A stretch of DNA of 64,000 bases from Candidatus Baltobacteraceae bacterium (GTDB lineage Bacteria; Vulcanimicrobiota; Vulcanimicrobiia; Vulcanimicrobiales; Vulcanimicrobiaceae): positions 186,001 to 250,000 of the forward strand of contig DATJTX010000016.1 of the NCBI GenBank assembly GCA_035502855.1, given 5' to 3'. This document shows positions 1 through 8,395 of this stretch, in pieces (within the stretch, counting starts at the first letter, position 1; each line of letters opens with the position of its first letter). A program made the position numbers and the translations under genes. The notes under the pieces are model-generated. The model was not told the origin of the DNA. It worked only from the letters and a program-made list of their open reading frames with translations, and did no database searches.

Positions 1-341
1 GGGAATGCCGGCGACGAATCCGCCGGCGTGACGACAAAAGATCTCTGCTCGACACGCCACAGCAAGCCATCCGGGTCCTCCGCGACGATCGAGAGCATGT
101 GCCGTCTCGGCAACAGATCGCGAGTGGCAACGGCTAGGTTGAAACCATCTTTTGCGATTCTCGTCGCGTGCACGATCAGGCTGTCGTCGACGGCGCCGAA
201 GATGCGGCGCGGTACGACGCCGCGTTCGGGGTCCACGACGCGCCCCGAAACGTGAATGGCTCTTCCCTGCGCAACGGTGGGGATTCCCGACGCGGCGGCG
301 GTTTGCGTGCCGAACTCATCGATATGGCACTGAAAGGCCAT
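1..341 (-). CDS. Hypothetical protein, 3' end beyond window
   Basis: An open frame runs leftward from an ATG at 341 to the window edge without a stop, giving 113 residues that start MAFQCHIDEFG. The text alternates hydrophobic and polar residues like a beta-rich protein (for example GRVVDPERGVVPRRIFGAVD). I do not recognise the family. There is no signal peptide and no obvious Shine-Dalgarno sequence before the ATG. Codon choice is GC-rich like the neighbouring core genes, which argues for a real gene. Confidence 0.55.
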   Translation of the reverse strand, partial: MAFQCHIDEFGTQTAAASGIPTVAQGRAIHVSGRVVDPERGVVPRRIFGAVDDSLIVHATRIAKDGFNLAVATRDLLPRRHMLSIVAEDPDGLLWRVEQRSFVVTPADSSPAF

Positions 342-675
342 TAAAGACCGCCCAAAAGGTTCATATTCGGCGATTGTCGTTCGCTGGTACCATGAGAAAA
401 CATCGAGTCACCCCTGCGGCGTTTGGAAACAGGCTTGCGGCCGGTAGTACGGTCACTGAATTCGCTGTAGGCTTGCTTCTTCATCCGGTCAATTCGCGGA
501 TGTATAACCTTCACGTACGTCTAGCTATTGCACGCTCCCGCACGTGCTCTCGGATGCGAAATTTCACATTGACTCATCGAGCGATGACGAGGCTGCGCGT
601 GCGTGGTCGGTGCGGGGCGTCACGGCAGTCTGAGGACGATCTCGTCGTCGGCAGCGTCTGATAGGAGTAACTACG
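342..675. other. Intergenic region, nothing recognised
   Basis: About 330 bases between two diverging genes. Long plus-strand open frames crossing this stretch are arginine-rich translations of GC-rich DNA and look spurious. I see no tRNA, clear repeat or terminator. It should hold promoters for both flanking genes, but I could not pick one with confidence. Confidence 0.5.
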
Positions 676-1062
676 ATGAAAACGACTTGGGAACCGCATG
701 AAAAGCATGGGCCGCTTACCATGCAAAGCGATTTGCCCGACAGCGTCTTTGCTTTCCCGAAGCAGCGCAAAGAGCCGCTGACCGACGCCCAGCACGTTCG
801 CAACGCCGTAGCTCGATTCGATCAAGTGACGGGCGTCTCTGATGACGATCGCGCTCTTGCTTTCGCCAACATCGAAGCGGCGGCAACGTATTATGGCGTC
901 GACCTCTCGGAAACGTCATGGCAGGAGCTTGGCGTTCACCCGCAAGCGCATCGCCAAGAGAGCGCCCGGAAAGCGGTGGCAACCAAGGAACGCACCGGAG
1001 TGGCGGAGTCCGCGGCGCGAAAGGCCGCGCAGACGCGCCGCCGCGAGCGCGAAGAGGAATAG
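676..1062 (+). CDS. DUF6582 family protein
   Basis: A 128-residue protein of unknown function. Residues about 18-85 (LPDSVFAFPKQRKEPLTDAQ, then HVRNAVARFDQV and an ending TSWQELG) match the DUF6582 pattern as I remember it: a short LP-x-S-x-FAFP-x-x-RKEPLTDA motif followed by a small helical domain. The rest is an Arg/Glu/Ala-rich charged tail. The start is well supported: GGAG lies a few bases before the ATG. It is flanked by unrelated genes, so context adds little to function. Confidence 0.7.
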   Translation: MKTTWEPHEKHGPLTMQSDLPDSVFAFPKQRKEPLTDAQHVRNAVARFDQVTGVSDDDRALAFANIEAAATYYGVDLSETSWQELGVHPQAHRQESARKAVATKERTGVAESAARKAAQTRRREREEE

Positions 1063-1304
1063 CGGATGTGGAAAGGTTCGAACTCCTAGGGACGCCGGCG
1101 AGCACCCACTTCGTACTTTCGTCGAGTAAGCGAACATTGCCTGAACGCGAGGCGTCGGTTCGGCGTGACGCAGGGCGGTGCCGGTGCTTCGCGCTTTGCG
1201 ATTACGTCGATGCGACGGGGGTCGTGACCGTCGACTGAAACATCCGGACGATTCCGGACATTTTGCGGGAAAACGTTGCCCGATCGAGCAAGCCTGCGAA
1301 CTCG

Positions 1305-3320
1305 ATGACCGAAGGCCAACTCCTCTGGACACCGGATCCCGCGCAAGTCGCGCAGTCGCAGATCGCCAGGTTCATGGGCTGGCTCGCGCGCGAACGAGAG
1401 CTTCGTTTCAGCGACTATGAGGCTTTGCGCCGCTGGTCGGTCACCGATCTCGTGGGGTTTTGGAGCGCGATCTGGTCGTTCTACGACGTAGAATCCGATC
1501 GCCCGTACGACCAGGTGCTCGATGCCCGCGTGATGCCCGGCGCGCGATGGTTCACGGGTTCGCGAGTGAACTACGCCGAGCACTTGCTCCGCCGCGAGCG
1601 ATCTGCGGCACCGGATGAGATCGCGTTCGTCCACGGCTCGGAAACGCGTGCACTCGCGACAATGACGTGGCACGAACTTGGCGCAGCCGTACGTTCGTTC
1701 GCGACCGCGCTACGCGATCTTGGCATCGCACCAGGGGATCGCGTGGTCGCCTACATGCCGAACGTACCCGAAACTGCGATCGCCATGCTCGCGACGACGG
1801 CCATCGGGGCGGTGTGGTCCTCGGCTGCTCCCGAGTTCGGCGCGCGCACCGTCATCGATCGCTTCGCCCAGATCGAGCCGAGGCTGATCTTTGTCGCCGA
1901 CGGCTATCGGTTCGCGGGCAAAGACTACGATCGAACGCCCGTCATTCGCGAGATCCTCGCCGAACTTCCGACGGTGCAGCACGTTGTGTGGTTTCCGTAT
2001 CTTAGGCCGGACCAGGTCGATCCACCGATCGCAGGCGCATTGCCGTGGTCGCAAGTCGCGAATGCAGCGCCGGTCGCGCGTGAAGCGTTTACGTTTGAGC
2101 GCGTCGCCTACGACCATCCGCTCTGGGTGCTCTTCTCGTCGGGAACGACAGGCCTGCCAAAAGCGATCGCGCACGCGCATGTCGGCGTGCTCGTCGAACA
2201 CCTCAAGTCGACGGGACTTGGCCAGAATCTCGGGCCCTCAAAGCGGATGTTCTTCTATTCCACGACCGGTTGGATGATGTGGAACGCATTGCTCTCGGTG
2301 ATGCTGCAAGGCAGTTCCGCCGTGCTCTACGACGGCCATCCGGCGTATCCGGATCCGTCGATGCTTTGGCAGTTGGCTGCCGGCGCGGGCGCGACCACAT
2401 TCGGCGCGAGTCCGGCATTCGTTGAAATGATGAAGAAAGCGGCCATTGTGCCGCGCGAACGCTTCGATCTCTCGAAACTCGACAGCGTGCTCTTGACAGG
2501 ATCGCCCGTTTCGCCGGAGACGACGGCCTGGTTTTACGACAATGTCAAAGACGACATCTGGGTTAATTCGCCGTCCGGCGGCACCGAGATCGTCGGGGCG
2601 TGGGTCGGCGGCACGCCGCTCCAACCGGTCTACGCGGGCGAAATCCAAGCGCGCGGGCTTGGCATGGACGTGCACGTATGGAACGACGCGGGCGAAGAGG
2701 TCGACGACGAAGTCGGTGAACTCGTCGTTACGAGCCCGGCGCCGTCGATGCCGCTGTTCTTCTGGAATGATCCTGGCGGCGAACGCTATCGCGCAACGTA
2801 CTTCGAGAAATTTCCGGGCGTCTGGTGTCACGGCGATTTTATCCGCATCAACGATCGCGGCGGCGCGTACATCTACGGTCGCTCCGATGCGACGCTCAAC
2901 CGCTACGGCGTTCGGATCGGTTCCGCGGAAATCTATCGCGCAGTCGAAGCACTCGAAGAAGTTGCGGACAGTCTCGTCGTCTGTCTCGAATTGCCCGGTG
3001 GCGGTTTCTATATGCCCCTCTTCGTGAAGACGGCCTCGGGCGTCGAACTCGACGACGCCCTGCGGTCGCGCATCGCGGACAAATTGCGAGCGGATTGTAG
3101 CCCGCGCCACGTTCCCGACGAGATGCATGCGGTCGATGCAATCCCCTATACGCTGACCGGCAAGAAGATGGAAGTGGCAGTGCGCCGGATCCTCGGAGGC
3201 GCCGAGCCCGACTGCGTCGCGAGCCGCGACGCGATGATGAATCCGAAGTCCCTCGATTGGTACCTGGCGTTCGCGCGCTGGTATCGCGCGGGGTCCACCG
3301 CGGGACCCGCGAGCAGATGA
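1305..3320 (+). CDS. acsA: Acetoacetyl-CoA synthetase
   Basis: An ANL-superfamily acyl-CoA synthetase that activates acetoacetate with ATP and CoA in the cytoplasm. From the ATG at 1305 it has 671 residues, the usual length for acetoacetyl-CoA synthetase. Visible motifs are the phosphate-binding loop FSSGTTGLPKAIAHAH, the YSTTGWMMWN segment typical of this subfamily, SPSGGTEI, the HGDF/GRSDATLNRYGVRIG hinge and a C-terminal YTLTGKKMEV with the catalytic, acetylatable lysine. An upstream TTG at 1263 is also in frame, but homologues begin near TEGQLLW-TPD, so the ATG is preferred. It fits the leucine catabolic genes at 14.4-22 kb, whose HMG-CoA lyase makes acetoacetate. Confidence 0.93.
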   Translation: MTEGQLLWTPDPAQVAQSQIARFMGWLARERELRFSDYEALRRWSVTDLVGFWSAIWSFYDVESDRPYDQVLDARVMPGARWFTGSRVNYAEHLLRRERSAAPDEIAFVHGSETRALATMTWHELGAAVRSFATALRDLGIAPGDRVVAYMPNVPETAIAMLATTAIGAVWSSAAPEFGARTVIDRFAQIEPRLIFVADGYRFAGKDYDRTPVIREILAELPTVQHVVWFPYLRPDQVDPPIAGALPWSQVANAAPVAREAFTFERVAYDHPLWVLFSSGTTGLPKAIAHAHVGVLVEHLKSTGLGQNLGPSKRMFFYSTTGWMMWNALLSVMLQGSSAVLYDGHPAYPDPSMLWQLAAGAGATTFGASPAFVEMMKKAAIVPRERFDLSKLDSVLLTGSPVSPETTAWFYDNVKDDIWVNSPSGGTEIVGAWVGGTPLQPVYAGEIQARGLGMDVHVWNDAGEEVDDEVGELVVTSPAPSMPLFFWNDPGGERYRATYFEKFPGVWCHGDFIRINDRGGAYIYGRSDATLNRYGVRIGSAEIYRAVEALEEVADSLVVCLELPGGGFYMPLFVKTASGVELDDALRSRIADKLRADCSPRHVPDEMHAVDAIPYTLTGKKMEVAVRRILGGAEPDCVASRDAMMNPKSLDWYLAFARWYRAGSTAGPASR

Positions 3321-3515
3321 TCGAGCAGCTTGCGAAATCCCAAGCTGCCGAAATAGAGCAAGGAGAAATTGTCAGAAGTAAAAGGCGTGCTAATTCCCGA
3401 TTCACGACAGCAATCAGCAGCTACTCCTCCGAGGTCGTACCGGCGGCCGAGCCGCGAGTGAGAACCTGCTCGAACCGGATGTCTCTAGTGTCTAACGAAA
3501 CTGCTCGCGCGAGCG

Positions 3516-4184
3516 TTAGTCTTTCGGAGTGAATGGCAGAATAGATACCGCAAGCCTCGGCGCGCCTCCACCCTGAATGCTGCACGCCAATCCATTCTTG
3601 CCCGCAGTTCCCAACATCAAGGTAAACTTACTTGGCTGTGCACTCGATTCGTCGCTAAAGGTTAGGACGAACATTGCCGGCACATAGTTATAGCTTTGCA
3701 CTCGCCGTAGCTCCCGAGCCGGTCCATTGAGAAACATATCAAAATCGAATAGCACCTCCAAGCTGTCTGTAACTGATAGAGCACTTCTGGACGTTTGGAC
3801 GTCATAGTAGTTGCCCACGAACGCCGAGAGTGGTACCTGATTGAAATACGTCTCGCCAGTTACGTTAACGCCTTCGATCGTTCCCGAAAAAGACGCTAAG
3901 CGACCCTTCTGGTATTCTCTTCGAAAGTCGAGAGTCAGCCGGCCGGGAATGTTCAACCTGCTGCCATTAAAAGTGCCGCCCTGGTTGAAGGGATACGTCG
4001 CACAGGATCTACCGTCCATCGAGACGTTAATGGATATTTCGCTTATCTCGTGAAGAGGAGACGTTGCGTCGCCCGGAGGCATGAATCGCTTCTCTATAGT
4101 GTCGATAGACAGGAATGCGCCGGCGCCGACGCTCATTGAGTAGTATCCTGTAAAAGGTACGAGCTTGCTAATATCCGTCACCAT
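3516..4184 (-). CDS. Hypothetical protein, AT-rich codon use
   Basis: A 222-residue protein I do not recognise. It is rich in Ser, Gly, Phe and Tyr in alternating beta-like patterns (FTGYYSMSVGAGAFLSID, LTLDFRREYQKG) and has no signal peptide or membrane segment. A repeat-like resemblance links FTGYYSMSVG near the N-terminus and FVGNYYDVQT near residue 120, suggesting two copies of one beta domain. Its codon use is clearly less GC-rich than that of acsA, which suggests recent acquisition. It stands alone between acsA and a secreted-protein cluster. Confidence 0.6.
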   Translation of the reverse strand: MVTDISKLVPFTGYYSMSVGAGAFLSIDTIEKRFMPPGDATSPLHEISEISINVSMDGRSCATYPFNQGGTFNGSRLNIPGRLTLDFRREYQKGRLASFSGTIEGVNVTGETYFNQVPLSAFVGNYYDVQTSRSALSVTDSLEVLFDFDMFLNGPARELRRVQSYNYVPAMFVLTFSDESSAQPSKFTLMLGTAGKNGLACSIQGGGAPRLAVSILPFTPKD

Positions 4185-4397
4185 AGGTTGCTTACGCTTT
4201 TTCTTGGTGCGCGGCTTATCCTCGCGAAGCTGAATGGCCTAGCGCTGCCTAAATCTTGCCGAGCGCAGTAGGGCTGCTGCCCGGCGAACTATGCCGCCAT
4301 GAGGTGGCAAAACGGCTCAAGGTTGAACCGCGAGCTTCCCGGCTTCGGCCCAAGGAGAACTCGCGTGAAGAAAAGTTGGTCGCCGAGGCCGCGCGAA

Positions 4398-4443
4398 CGC
4401 TAGAACCCGAAGGCTGCAGCCCAAGAGCGATGGGCTTCTAGCG
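4398..4443. repeat. Imperfect inverted repeat
   Basis: CGCTAGAACCC (4398-4408) pairs with GGGCTTCTAGCG (4432-4443) with one bulged base, and the loop contains the small palindrome GGCTGCAGCC. It sits 18 bases beyond the stop codon of the leftward secreted-protein gene, where a terminator could be, but there is no run of T. A short plus-strand open frame over it looks spurious. Confidence 0.4.
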
Positions 4444-4460
4444 CTTAGTGACTTACCGCA

Positions 4461-4886
4461 TTACAGCCGGGTCAGCGTGTAGTTCATCCCGTTGCCGCCG
4501 ATGAGCGTCGTGGTGAGCCTGGTCGTGGCGTTCTTCTCCGTGACGATCTGCTTACCGCTCTCGACGGAGAGGTCGGCAATGATCTTGCCTTTGCATCCCA
4601 TGCCCTCCATCACTTCGGCCCGCACTTTTGCAAATGCGGCGTTAAAGAGGCCCGTATTGGTGTAGTGCGCGACGAAGACCTGGCCCGAACCGGAATCCAC
4701 GCAGGCAGCGCGCGAAATTTTGTACGAGCTACCCTCGGTCTTCCCGTAGAGTGTAATCCACGCGCTATTTCGCGTGTGGTTGCTCACGTTGACGGCGATC
4801 GTTTCGGGTGGATAGAGTGTCTTCCCGGCAAGCGCGACGCCGGTGCACAAAAAGACGAGGAATAACGCTTTTGGAAAAACCTTCAT
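4461..4886 (-). CDS. Secreted hypothetical protein (GGNG family, copy 1)
   Basis: A 141-residue exported protein with a clear signal peptide (MKVFPKALFLVFLCTGVALA, cleavage after ALA). The mature part is small and beta-rich, with two Cys (AACVDSG and GMGCKGK) that could form a disulfide. The C-terminus TLIGGNGMNYTLTRL resembles the end of the protein encoded at 5802-6224 (RLTGGNGHYRIYM); both also carry N-terminal signals and two Cys, so I infer that they are distant paralogues. The family is unknown to me. A small gene and a LuxR-type regulator lie between the two copies. Confidence 0.65.
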   Translation of the reverse strand: MKVFPKALFLVFLCTGVALAGKTLYPPETIAVNVSNHTRNSAWITLYGKTEGSSYKISRAACVDSGSGQVFVAHYTNTGLFNAAFAKVRAEVMEGMGCKGKIIADLSVESGKQIVTEKNATTRLTTTLIGGNGMNYTLTRL

Positions 4887-4905
4887 TTGCGTCCCTTCTG
4901 GCTAT

Positions 4906-5226
4906 TTAAGCTGTTTCCTCGCCACCGGACCGCATCAAGTAGCCCTTCAACTTCAACGTCGAAATCAAGCGCTCGATCTGCGACGCCGTCGCTTTGGTTT
5001 GGACGGACAGTCCCAAGCGCATCGACGGATCTTTTGATGCGCGAAGCTCGTTGATAAACTCGGTGCGGTTTGCGCGCTTATGTGACACGCCCCACGAGTT
5101 CCGATCGATCTCGTTGTGCCGATAGAGCATATCGAGAAAGAGCGCCAACGTGGGTGGGGGTCCCTCGACGGTAATCAGGTACGGCGAAGGCTTGAACGAA
5201 ACGGTGGGCTCCGAGGTAGGTTTCAT
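4906..5226 (-). CDS. Small hypothetical protein next to LuxR regulator
   Basis: A 106-residue soluble protein from the ATG at 5226, or 117 residues from a TTG at 5259. The C-terminal half (TKATASQIERLISTLKLKGY) looks helical, and the sequence around FLDMLYRHNEID is acidic and hydrophobic. No family recognised. It follows the regulator gene by a few bases in the same direction and precedes the secreted protein at 4461-4886, so the three may be co-transcribed. Confidence 0.5.
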   Translation of the reverse strand: MKPTSEPTVSFKPSPYLITVEGPPPTLALFLDMLYRHNEIDRNSWGVSHKRANRTEFINELRASKDPSMRLGLSVQTKATASQIERLISTLKLKGYLMRSGGEETA

Positions 5227-5262
5227 GAAGGTCTTATCGGCAGAATGCCGGCGGACCAAGCA

Positions 5263-5853
5263 TCACGGTGCCGAGCTTGGAGCAAAGGGCGCATCGAACT
5301 CCAGCGCGACCAATCCGAGCCGAATAGCCATCGCGATGGCGCGCGAGCGTGATCCAACCTGCAGTTTCCCCAGGACGCGCTCTACATGCGTCTCGACCGT
5401 GCGCGGGCTCAAGACGAGGCGCTGTGCGATCTCCTTGTTTGTGAGACCGTCGACGAGCAAAGCGAGAATCTCCCGCTCGCGTGCGGTCAGTTCGAAATTA
5501 CGGCGAATAGGTTTCGCCACGTCGTTCGGCTTGATGAAGAGCGAGGCATATGCGCGGACGAGCCGCGCTTCGAACCGCGGACCGTCGCGGGTGAGCATAT
5601 CGAGCGCCGCCTGCGAGCAGCATAGAGAAACAAGAAAGCCTAGCAAATATGCGAGGCCTTTTTGTTTCCGTCCAAACGCCGGGTGTGGGCATTGCTCGAA
5701 CGGCTCACCGCGAGCGATGCGCGTTCGGCCCAAAGTTCCACGTCGACGGTGATCGAGGTGCGTCCGATAGGCGTCTATCCTAGTTTTGGATCTGCTATAT
5801 GCTACATATAGATGCGGTAGTGACCGTTCCCGCCTGTCAGACGCACGTGCCAC
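5263..5853 (-). CDS. LuxR-type HTH transcriptional regulator
   Basis: The C-terminal 75 residues form a standard GerE/LuxR DNA-binding domain (FELTAREREILALLVDGLTN, then KEIAQRLVLSPRTVETHVERVLGKL). The N-terminal part is not a recognisable receiver or autoinducer-binding domain. Its first 30-40 residues overlap the downstream end of the secreted gene at 5802 and read unnaturally, so the true start is probably internal, perhaps near 5600-5750. It likely regulates the surrounding small secreted-protein genes. Confidence 0.75.
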   Translation of the reverse strand: MARASDRRERSLPHLYVAYSRSKTRIDAYRTHLDHRRRGTLGRTRIARGEPFEQCPHPAFGRKQKGLAYLLGFLVSLCCSQAALDMLTRDGPRFEARLVRAYASLFIKPNDVAKPIRRNFELTAREREILALLVDGLTNKEIAQRLVLSPRTVETHVERVLGKLQVGSRSRAIAMAIRLGLVALEFDAPFAPSSAP

Positions 5854-6224
5854 GTGACCGGCTTACTTGAGGGGATGCGGTTTGCCACCCCGCTGACCTT
5901 TGTGAAGTAAAGACCGGTGGTTCCGTTGGCTGCTCTGGTACAATCTTGCACCGATCTGTACACGCTGGCTTCAACAGTTATCCTAAGAGCGCCTGACGTT
6001 GGGCCGTACTTAGCCTGCGGCGTTATACTTGCCTCACCGCCGGACACTATTCTTCTCGTCTGCAGTTCCATGCCCGACACGCCCGGCGTGGACGACACCA
6101 GAAAAACAGCACACCTATCCGACGAATTAAAAAGAAGGATTTTTTCGATGACGGCACTTGCCGGTCGTGGCAAAAACATTACCGTGATTGCGCCGATGGC
6201 AGCTGCGAGAGCGCGAATCTTCAT
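5802..6224 (-). CDS. Secreted hypothetical protein (GGNG family, copy 2)
   Basis: A 140-residue exported protein with the signal peptide MKIRALAAAIGAITVMFLPRPASA. The mature domain is beta-rich with two Cys (DRCAVFLV and VQDCTRAA) and ends in RLTGGNGHYRIYM, resembling the product of 4461-4886. The ATG at 6224 follows a GGAG box (reading leftward GGGAGACTCC). The gene is the first of a leftward cluster of secreted protein, LuxR regulator, small protein and secreted protein. Function unknown. Confidence 0.65.
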   Translation of the reverse strand: MKIRALAAAIGAITVMFLPRPASAVIEKILLFNSSDRCAVFLVSSTPGVSGMELQTRRIVSGGEASITPQAKYGPTSGALRITVEASVYRSVQDCTRAANGTTGLYFTKVSGVANRIPSSKPVTWHVRLTGGNGHYRIYM

Positions 6225-6287
6225 GAAAGGAGTCTCCCTCTACCCGAATCCATATGAGTACGGGTTCCTCCCCCGGCTTGACCTTCT

Positions 6288-6432
6288 TTAACGTCAACCG
6301 GCAACGCGCATTTAGGCGCTCGGCCTTCAAACCAATCGTGGGCGACCCATCGATCTGAATAAGTTCACCGAACTCCGGACGTCGCTCGCTCGGCAGATGC
6401 GTTTGCGGGATTTCGCGCCGGCCGATTATCAC
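6288..6432 (-). pseudogene. ISNCY-type transposase remnant (frameshifted)
   Basis: Reading leftward, the DNA encodes ERRPEFGELIQIDGSP and then, after a one-base shift near 6350, HDWFEGRAPKCAL. Joined, this is the catalytic-core signature of ISNCY-type integrases (FGELxQIDGSPHDWFEGRxPxCxL), including the first catalytic Asp. Nothing transposase-like follows, and no ends were found. It is a short dead fragment left next to tRNA-Ala and the AT-rich patch. Confidence 0.7.
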
Positions 6433-6565
6433 CGGTCACGCCTCCGCCGCCACAAGCAACGAGCGTTGAAATTGCGAGAAAAGCGAGCCGCGGTCCGGAA
6501 TAGCAGATTGCACTACCCGACAATACCCGACAATGGCACGTTTCGCGTCCGAATTGCGCGCGCTC

Positions 6566-6613
6566 AAAAAATTGAAAAACCCGCAATCGCCAATAACGAC
6601 GCGGGTTTTCAAT
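6566..6613 (-). terminator. Rho-independent terminator after tRNA-Ala
   Basis: Reading leftward, AAAACCCGC pairs with GCGGGTTTT (6601-6609 against 6576-6584) around a 16-base loop, and is followed by TTTCAATTTTTT. It lies immediately downstream of the leftward tRNA and fits an intrinsic terminator. Confidence 0.8.
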
Positions 6614-6615
6614 TA

Positions 6616-6688
6616 TGGAGATGAGGAGACTCGAACTCCTGACCCCTTACATGCGAAGCAAGTGCTCTACCAGCTGAGCTACATCCCC
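6616..6688 (-). tRNA. tRNA-Ala, anticodon CGC
   Basis: A full 73-nt cloverleaf can be folded leftward from 6688: acceptor GGGGATG with CATCTCC, D arm GCTC/GAGC, anticodon arm CTTGC-TTCGCAT-GTAAG giving anticodon CGC (codon GCG), and T arm with TTCGAGT. The CCA end is not encoded. A terminator follows directly. tRNA genes are common integration sites, and the transposase remnant lies close by, but I found no attachment-site repeat. Confidence 0.95.
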
Positions 6689-6788
6689 CAGGGCAACGCG
6701 CTGAATTATACGCGCCGGGCGCGGGCCCTGTCAAAAAAAGCGCGGGTTCCTACAAAGGTGGCATTTCGGGCAGGGGGAACCAAGGCGC

Positions 6789-7367
6789 ATGATTGCTGCC
6801 GTCCTCGTGGTTGCGCTTGGTAGCGCGCCCGTCTCCGTTGCCTACTCGCGCTGCAACAGCATCCAGGCCGACGCGATTGCCGAGAAGCTCCAAGACTACG
6901 CGAAGCACCCGTCTGACCAGACCCAGCGCAGTGTCCAGATCGCGCTTACCCAAACCGACGCGGAGCAGGAGCGCACGATCCTCCAAGGCGTCTGCCCCGC
7001 GAGCGACTATGGCCGCCTGGCTTCGCGTCTCTACGCGCTCGAGGCCTGGGGCGATCTGCTCGGCTACGCCACCATCGGACCGAGCCCAATGGACAAGATC
7101 TGCCCCGACGCCAACAAGAAAGTCATGATCGGGACGGCCGCGCATGCCTGGCAACAACTCGCACTGGCGGCAACGGTCACATCGACGCCTACCTCCTTGG
7201 TGGCGACGTTGACCCCGCAGGTTCGAGCGTTGGCCGCAAAAGGAGGGTTGACGCTGCCCCCCTTTGCTCAGGCGACGGCGTATTGGGAGCAGCATTACGA
7301 GAACAGCGCGAAGCAAGCAATGATCGATTGCGGTTCCAAGATGATGATGCCCACGCCGACGCCGTAG
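6789..7367 (+). CDS. Secreted hypothetical protein
   Basis: A 192-residue exported protein: a short signal peptide (MIAAVLVVALGSAPVSVAYS) is followed by a helical, Ala-rich domain with four Cys (RCNSIQ, GVCPAS, KICPDAN, IDCGSK), perhaps two disulfides, and a PTPTP tail. Unknown family. It ends three bases before the convergent gene at 7371. Confidence 0.7.
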   Translation: MIAAVLVVALGSAPVSVAYSRCNSIQADAIAEKLQDYAKHPSDQTQRSVQIALTQTDAEQERTILQGVCPASDYGRLASRLYALEAWGDLLGYATIGPSPMDKICPDANKKVMIGTAAHAWQQLALAATVTSTPTSLVATLTPQVRALAAKGGLTLPPFAQATAYWEQHYENSAKQAMIDCGSKMMMPTPTP

Positions 7368-7370
7368 CGC

Positions 7371-7625
7371 TCAATCCGCTGCGCGCAGCACGCGCCAGTG
7401 CTCCTCTCCCTCAGGTTCCAAAAAACCCGCATCGGCCAGCGCCGCGAGCACCTCGTGCATCGCTGCGCGTTCGTTTTTGTTCGGCATGCCGGCCCAGCGC
7501 ATCGCTGCCTCGTTCAGGTGAATCGTGCTGTTCGGAACAAGGAGCTCGCGCACAAACGACTCGGGAAGTTTGACACGTTCCATGCGTCGTCGCAGCGGTT
7601 CGAGCGCTTCGGTGAATGCACTCAT
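7371..7625 (-). CDS. Small hypothetical protein coupled to SDR gene
   Basis: An 84-residue protein starting MSAFTEALEPLRRRMERV at an ATG that overlaps the stop of the upstream SDR gene (ATGA), so translation is probably coupled. It looks like a small winged-helix or helical domain: FVRELLVPNSTIHLNEAAMR, then ALADAGFLEPEGEEHWRVLR resembles a beta-hairpin wing. No firm family assignment. Confidence 0.65.
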   Translation of the reverse strand: MSAFTEALEPLRRRMERVKLPESFVRELLVPNSTIHLNEAAMRWAGMPNKNERAAMHEVLAALADAGFLEPEGEEHWRVLRAAD

Positions 7626-8395
7626 TCCCGCTCTTCTTTCGGCTGCGTGACCAGCGAGACCATTGCGCGATCGGCGAGCGCCGGCAGCCATTCACCTAGA
7701 ACAGTGGCTGCGGTTTGCCAGGGAACGGCGTTGACGCGCGCGGCGCGCCGCTCGATGCCGCCTAGGATCGCGGCAGCGACGCGTTCAGGCGTGGCATGCC
7801 ACCACGCGGGCCGTTCGTGCATGCCCGAGGCGCGCGAGAATTCCGTGTCGACGACGCCGGGGTCGACGTAGGTGACGAAGACGCCGCGCGGACGCAGCTC
7901 GCGCCGCAGTTGAATGGCCGCGGCACGAACCGCGGCCTTCGCCGGCGCATATGCGCCGTAACCGGGCGAGGGCACCCGGGCAAGTCCCGAGCCGAAGAAC
8001 ACGAACCCGCCCCGCGCGCGTTCCACCGCGCCGAGCGTCGCGGACGCGATGCGCAGCGGCGCCGCGACGTGCAGTTGCCACTGCCGTTCGATCTGCTCCG
8101 CGCTTTCATCGAGCAACGTCGAGGCGTGCGCCGCGCCGGCGTTATTGACCACGACGTCGATGCGATCGAACGCGCGCAGTGCATGCTCCACGATTGCCTG
8201 CGGTGTCTCGAGCGCGATGACGTCGGCGACGAGCGCCGCGCACGTTCCGCCGCGCAAACGGATGTCACGCGCGACCTCTTCGAGGCGCTCACGGCGACGC
8301 GCGACCAGCAACACGCCCCAGCCGGCTTCCGCCGCGCGGCGCGCGAGCGCGGCGCCGATCCCCGAACTAGCCCCGGTAACGACGATAGAGCGCAT
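7622..8395 (-). CDS. Short-chain dehydrogenase/reductase
   Basis: A classical SDR of 257 residues, NAD(P)-dependent and cytoplasmic. It starts [14 protein letters not shown] with the TGxxxGxG nucleotide-binding motif, has NNAG in the expected place, a catalytic Ser in FFGSGLA and the YxxxK pair in GYGAYAPAK. The start at 8395 overlaps the end of the upstream glycoside hydrolase gene by 29 nt. The substrate cannot be read from the sequence. It forms an operon with the hydrolase before it and the small protein after it. Confidence 0.9.
   Translation of the reverse strand: MRSIVVTGASSGIGAALARRAAEAGWGVLLVARRRERLEEVARDIRLRGGTCAALVADVIALETPQAIVEHALRAFDRIDVVVNNAGAAHASTLLDESAEQIERQWQLHVAAPLRIASATLGAVERARGGFVFFGSGLARVPSPGYGAYAPAKAAVRAAAIQLRRELRPRGVFVTYVDPGVVDTEFSRASGMHERPAWWHATPERVAAAILGGIERRAARVNAVPWQTAATVLGEWLPALADRAMVSLVTQPKEERE

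Noticed and set aside
152-661. Long arginine-rich open frame on the plus strand
   Set aside because: Composition is that of a GC-rich shadow frame; a leftward partial gene with protein-like sequence occupies its first half.
4256-4441. 61-residue plus-strand frame
   Set aside because: Starts at TTG with no ribosome site and reads through an inverted repeat; no protein-like pattern.
6365-6586. Leftward frame with a lipobox-like STLVACGGGG
   Set aside because: No charged N-terminus in place, and the same DNA encodes the transposase remnant in another frame and the terminator region.
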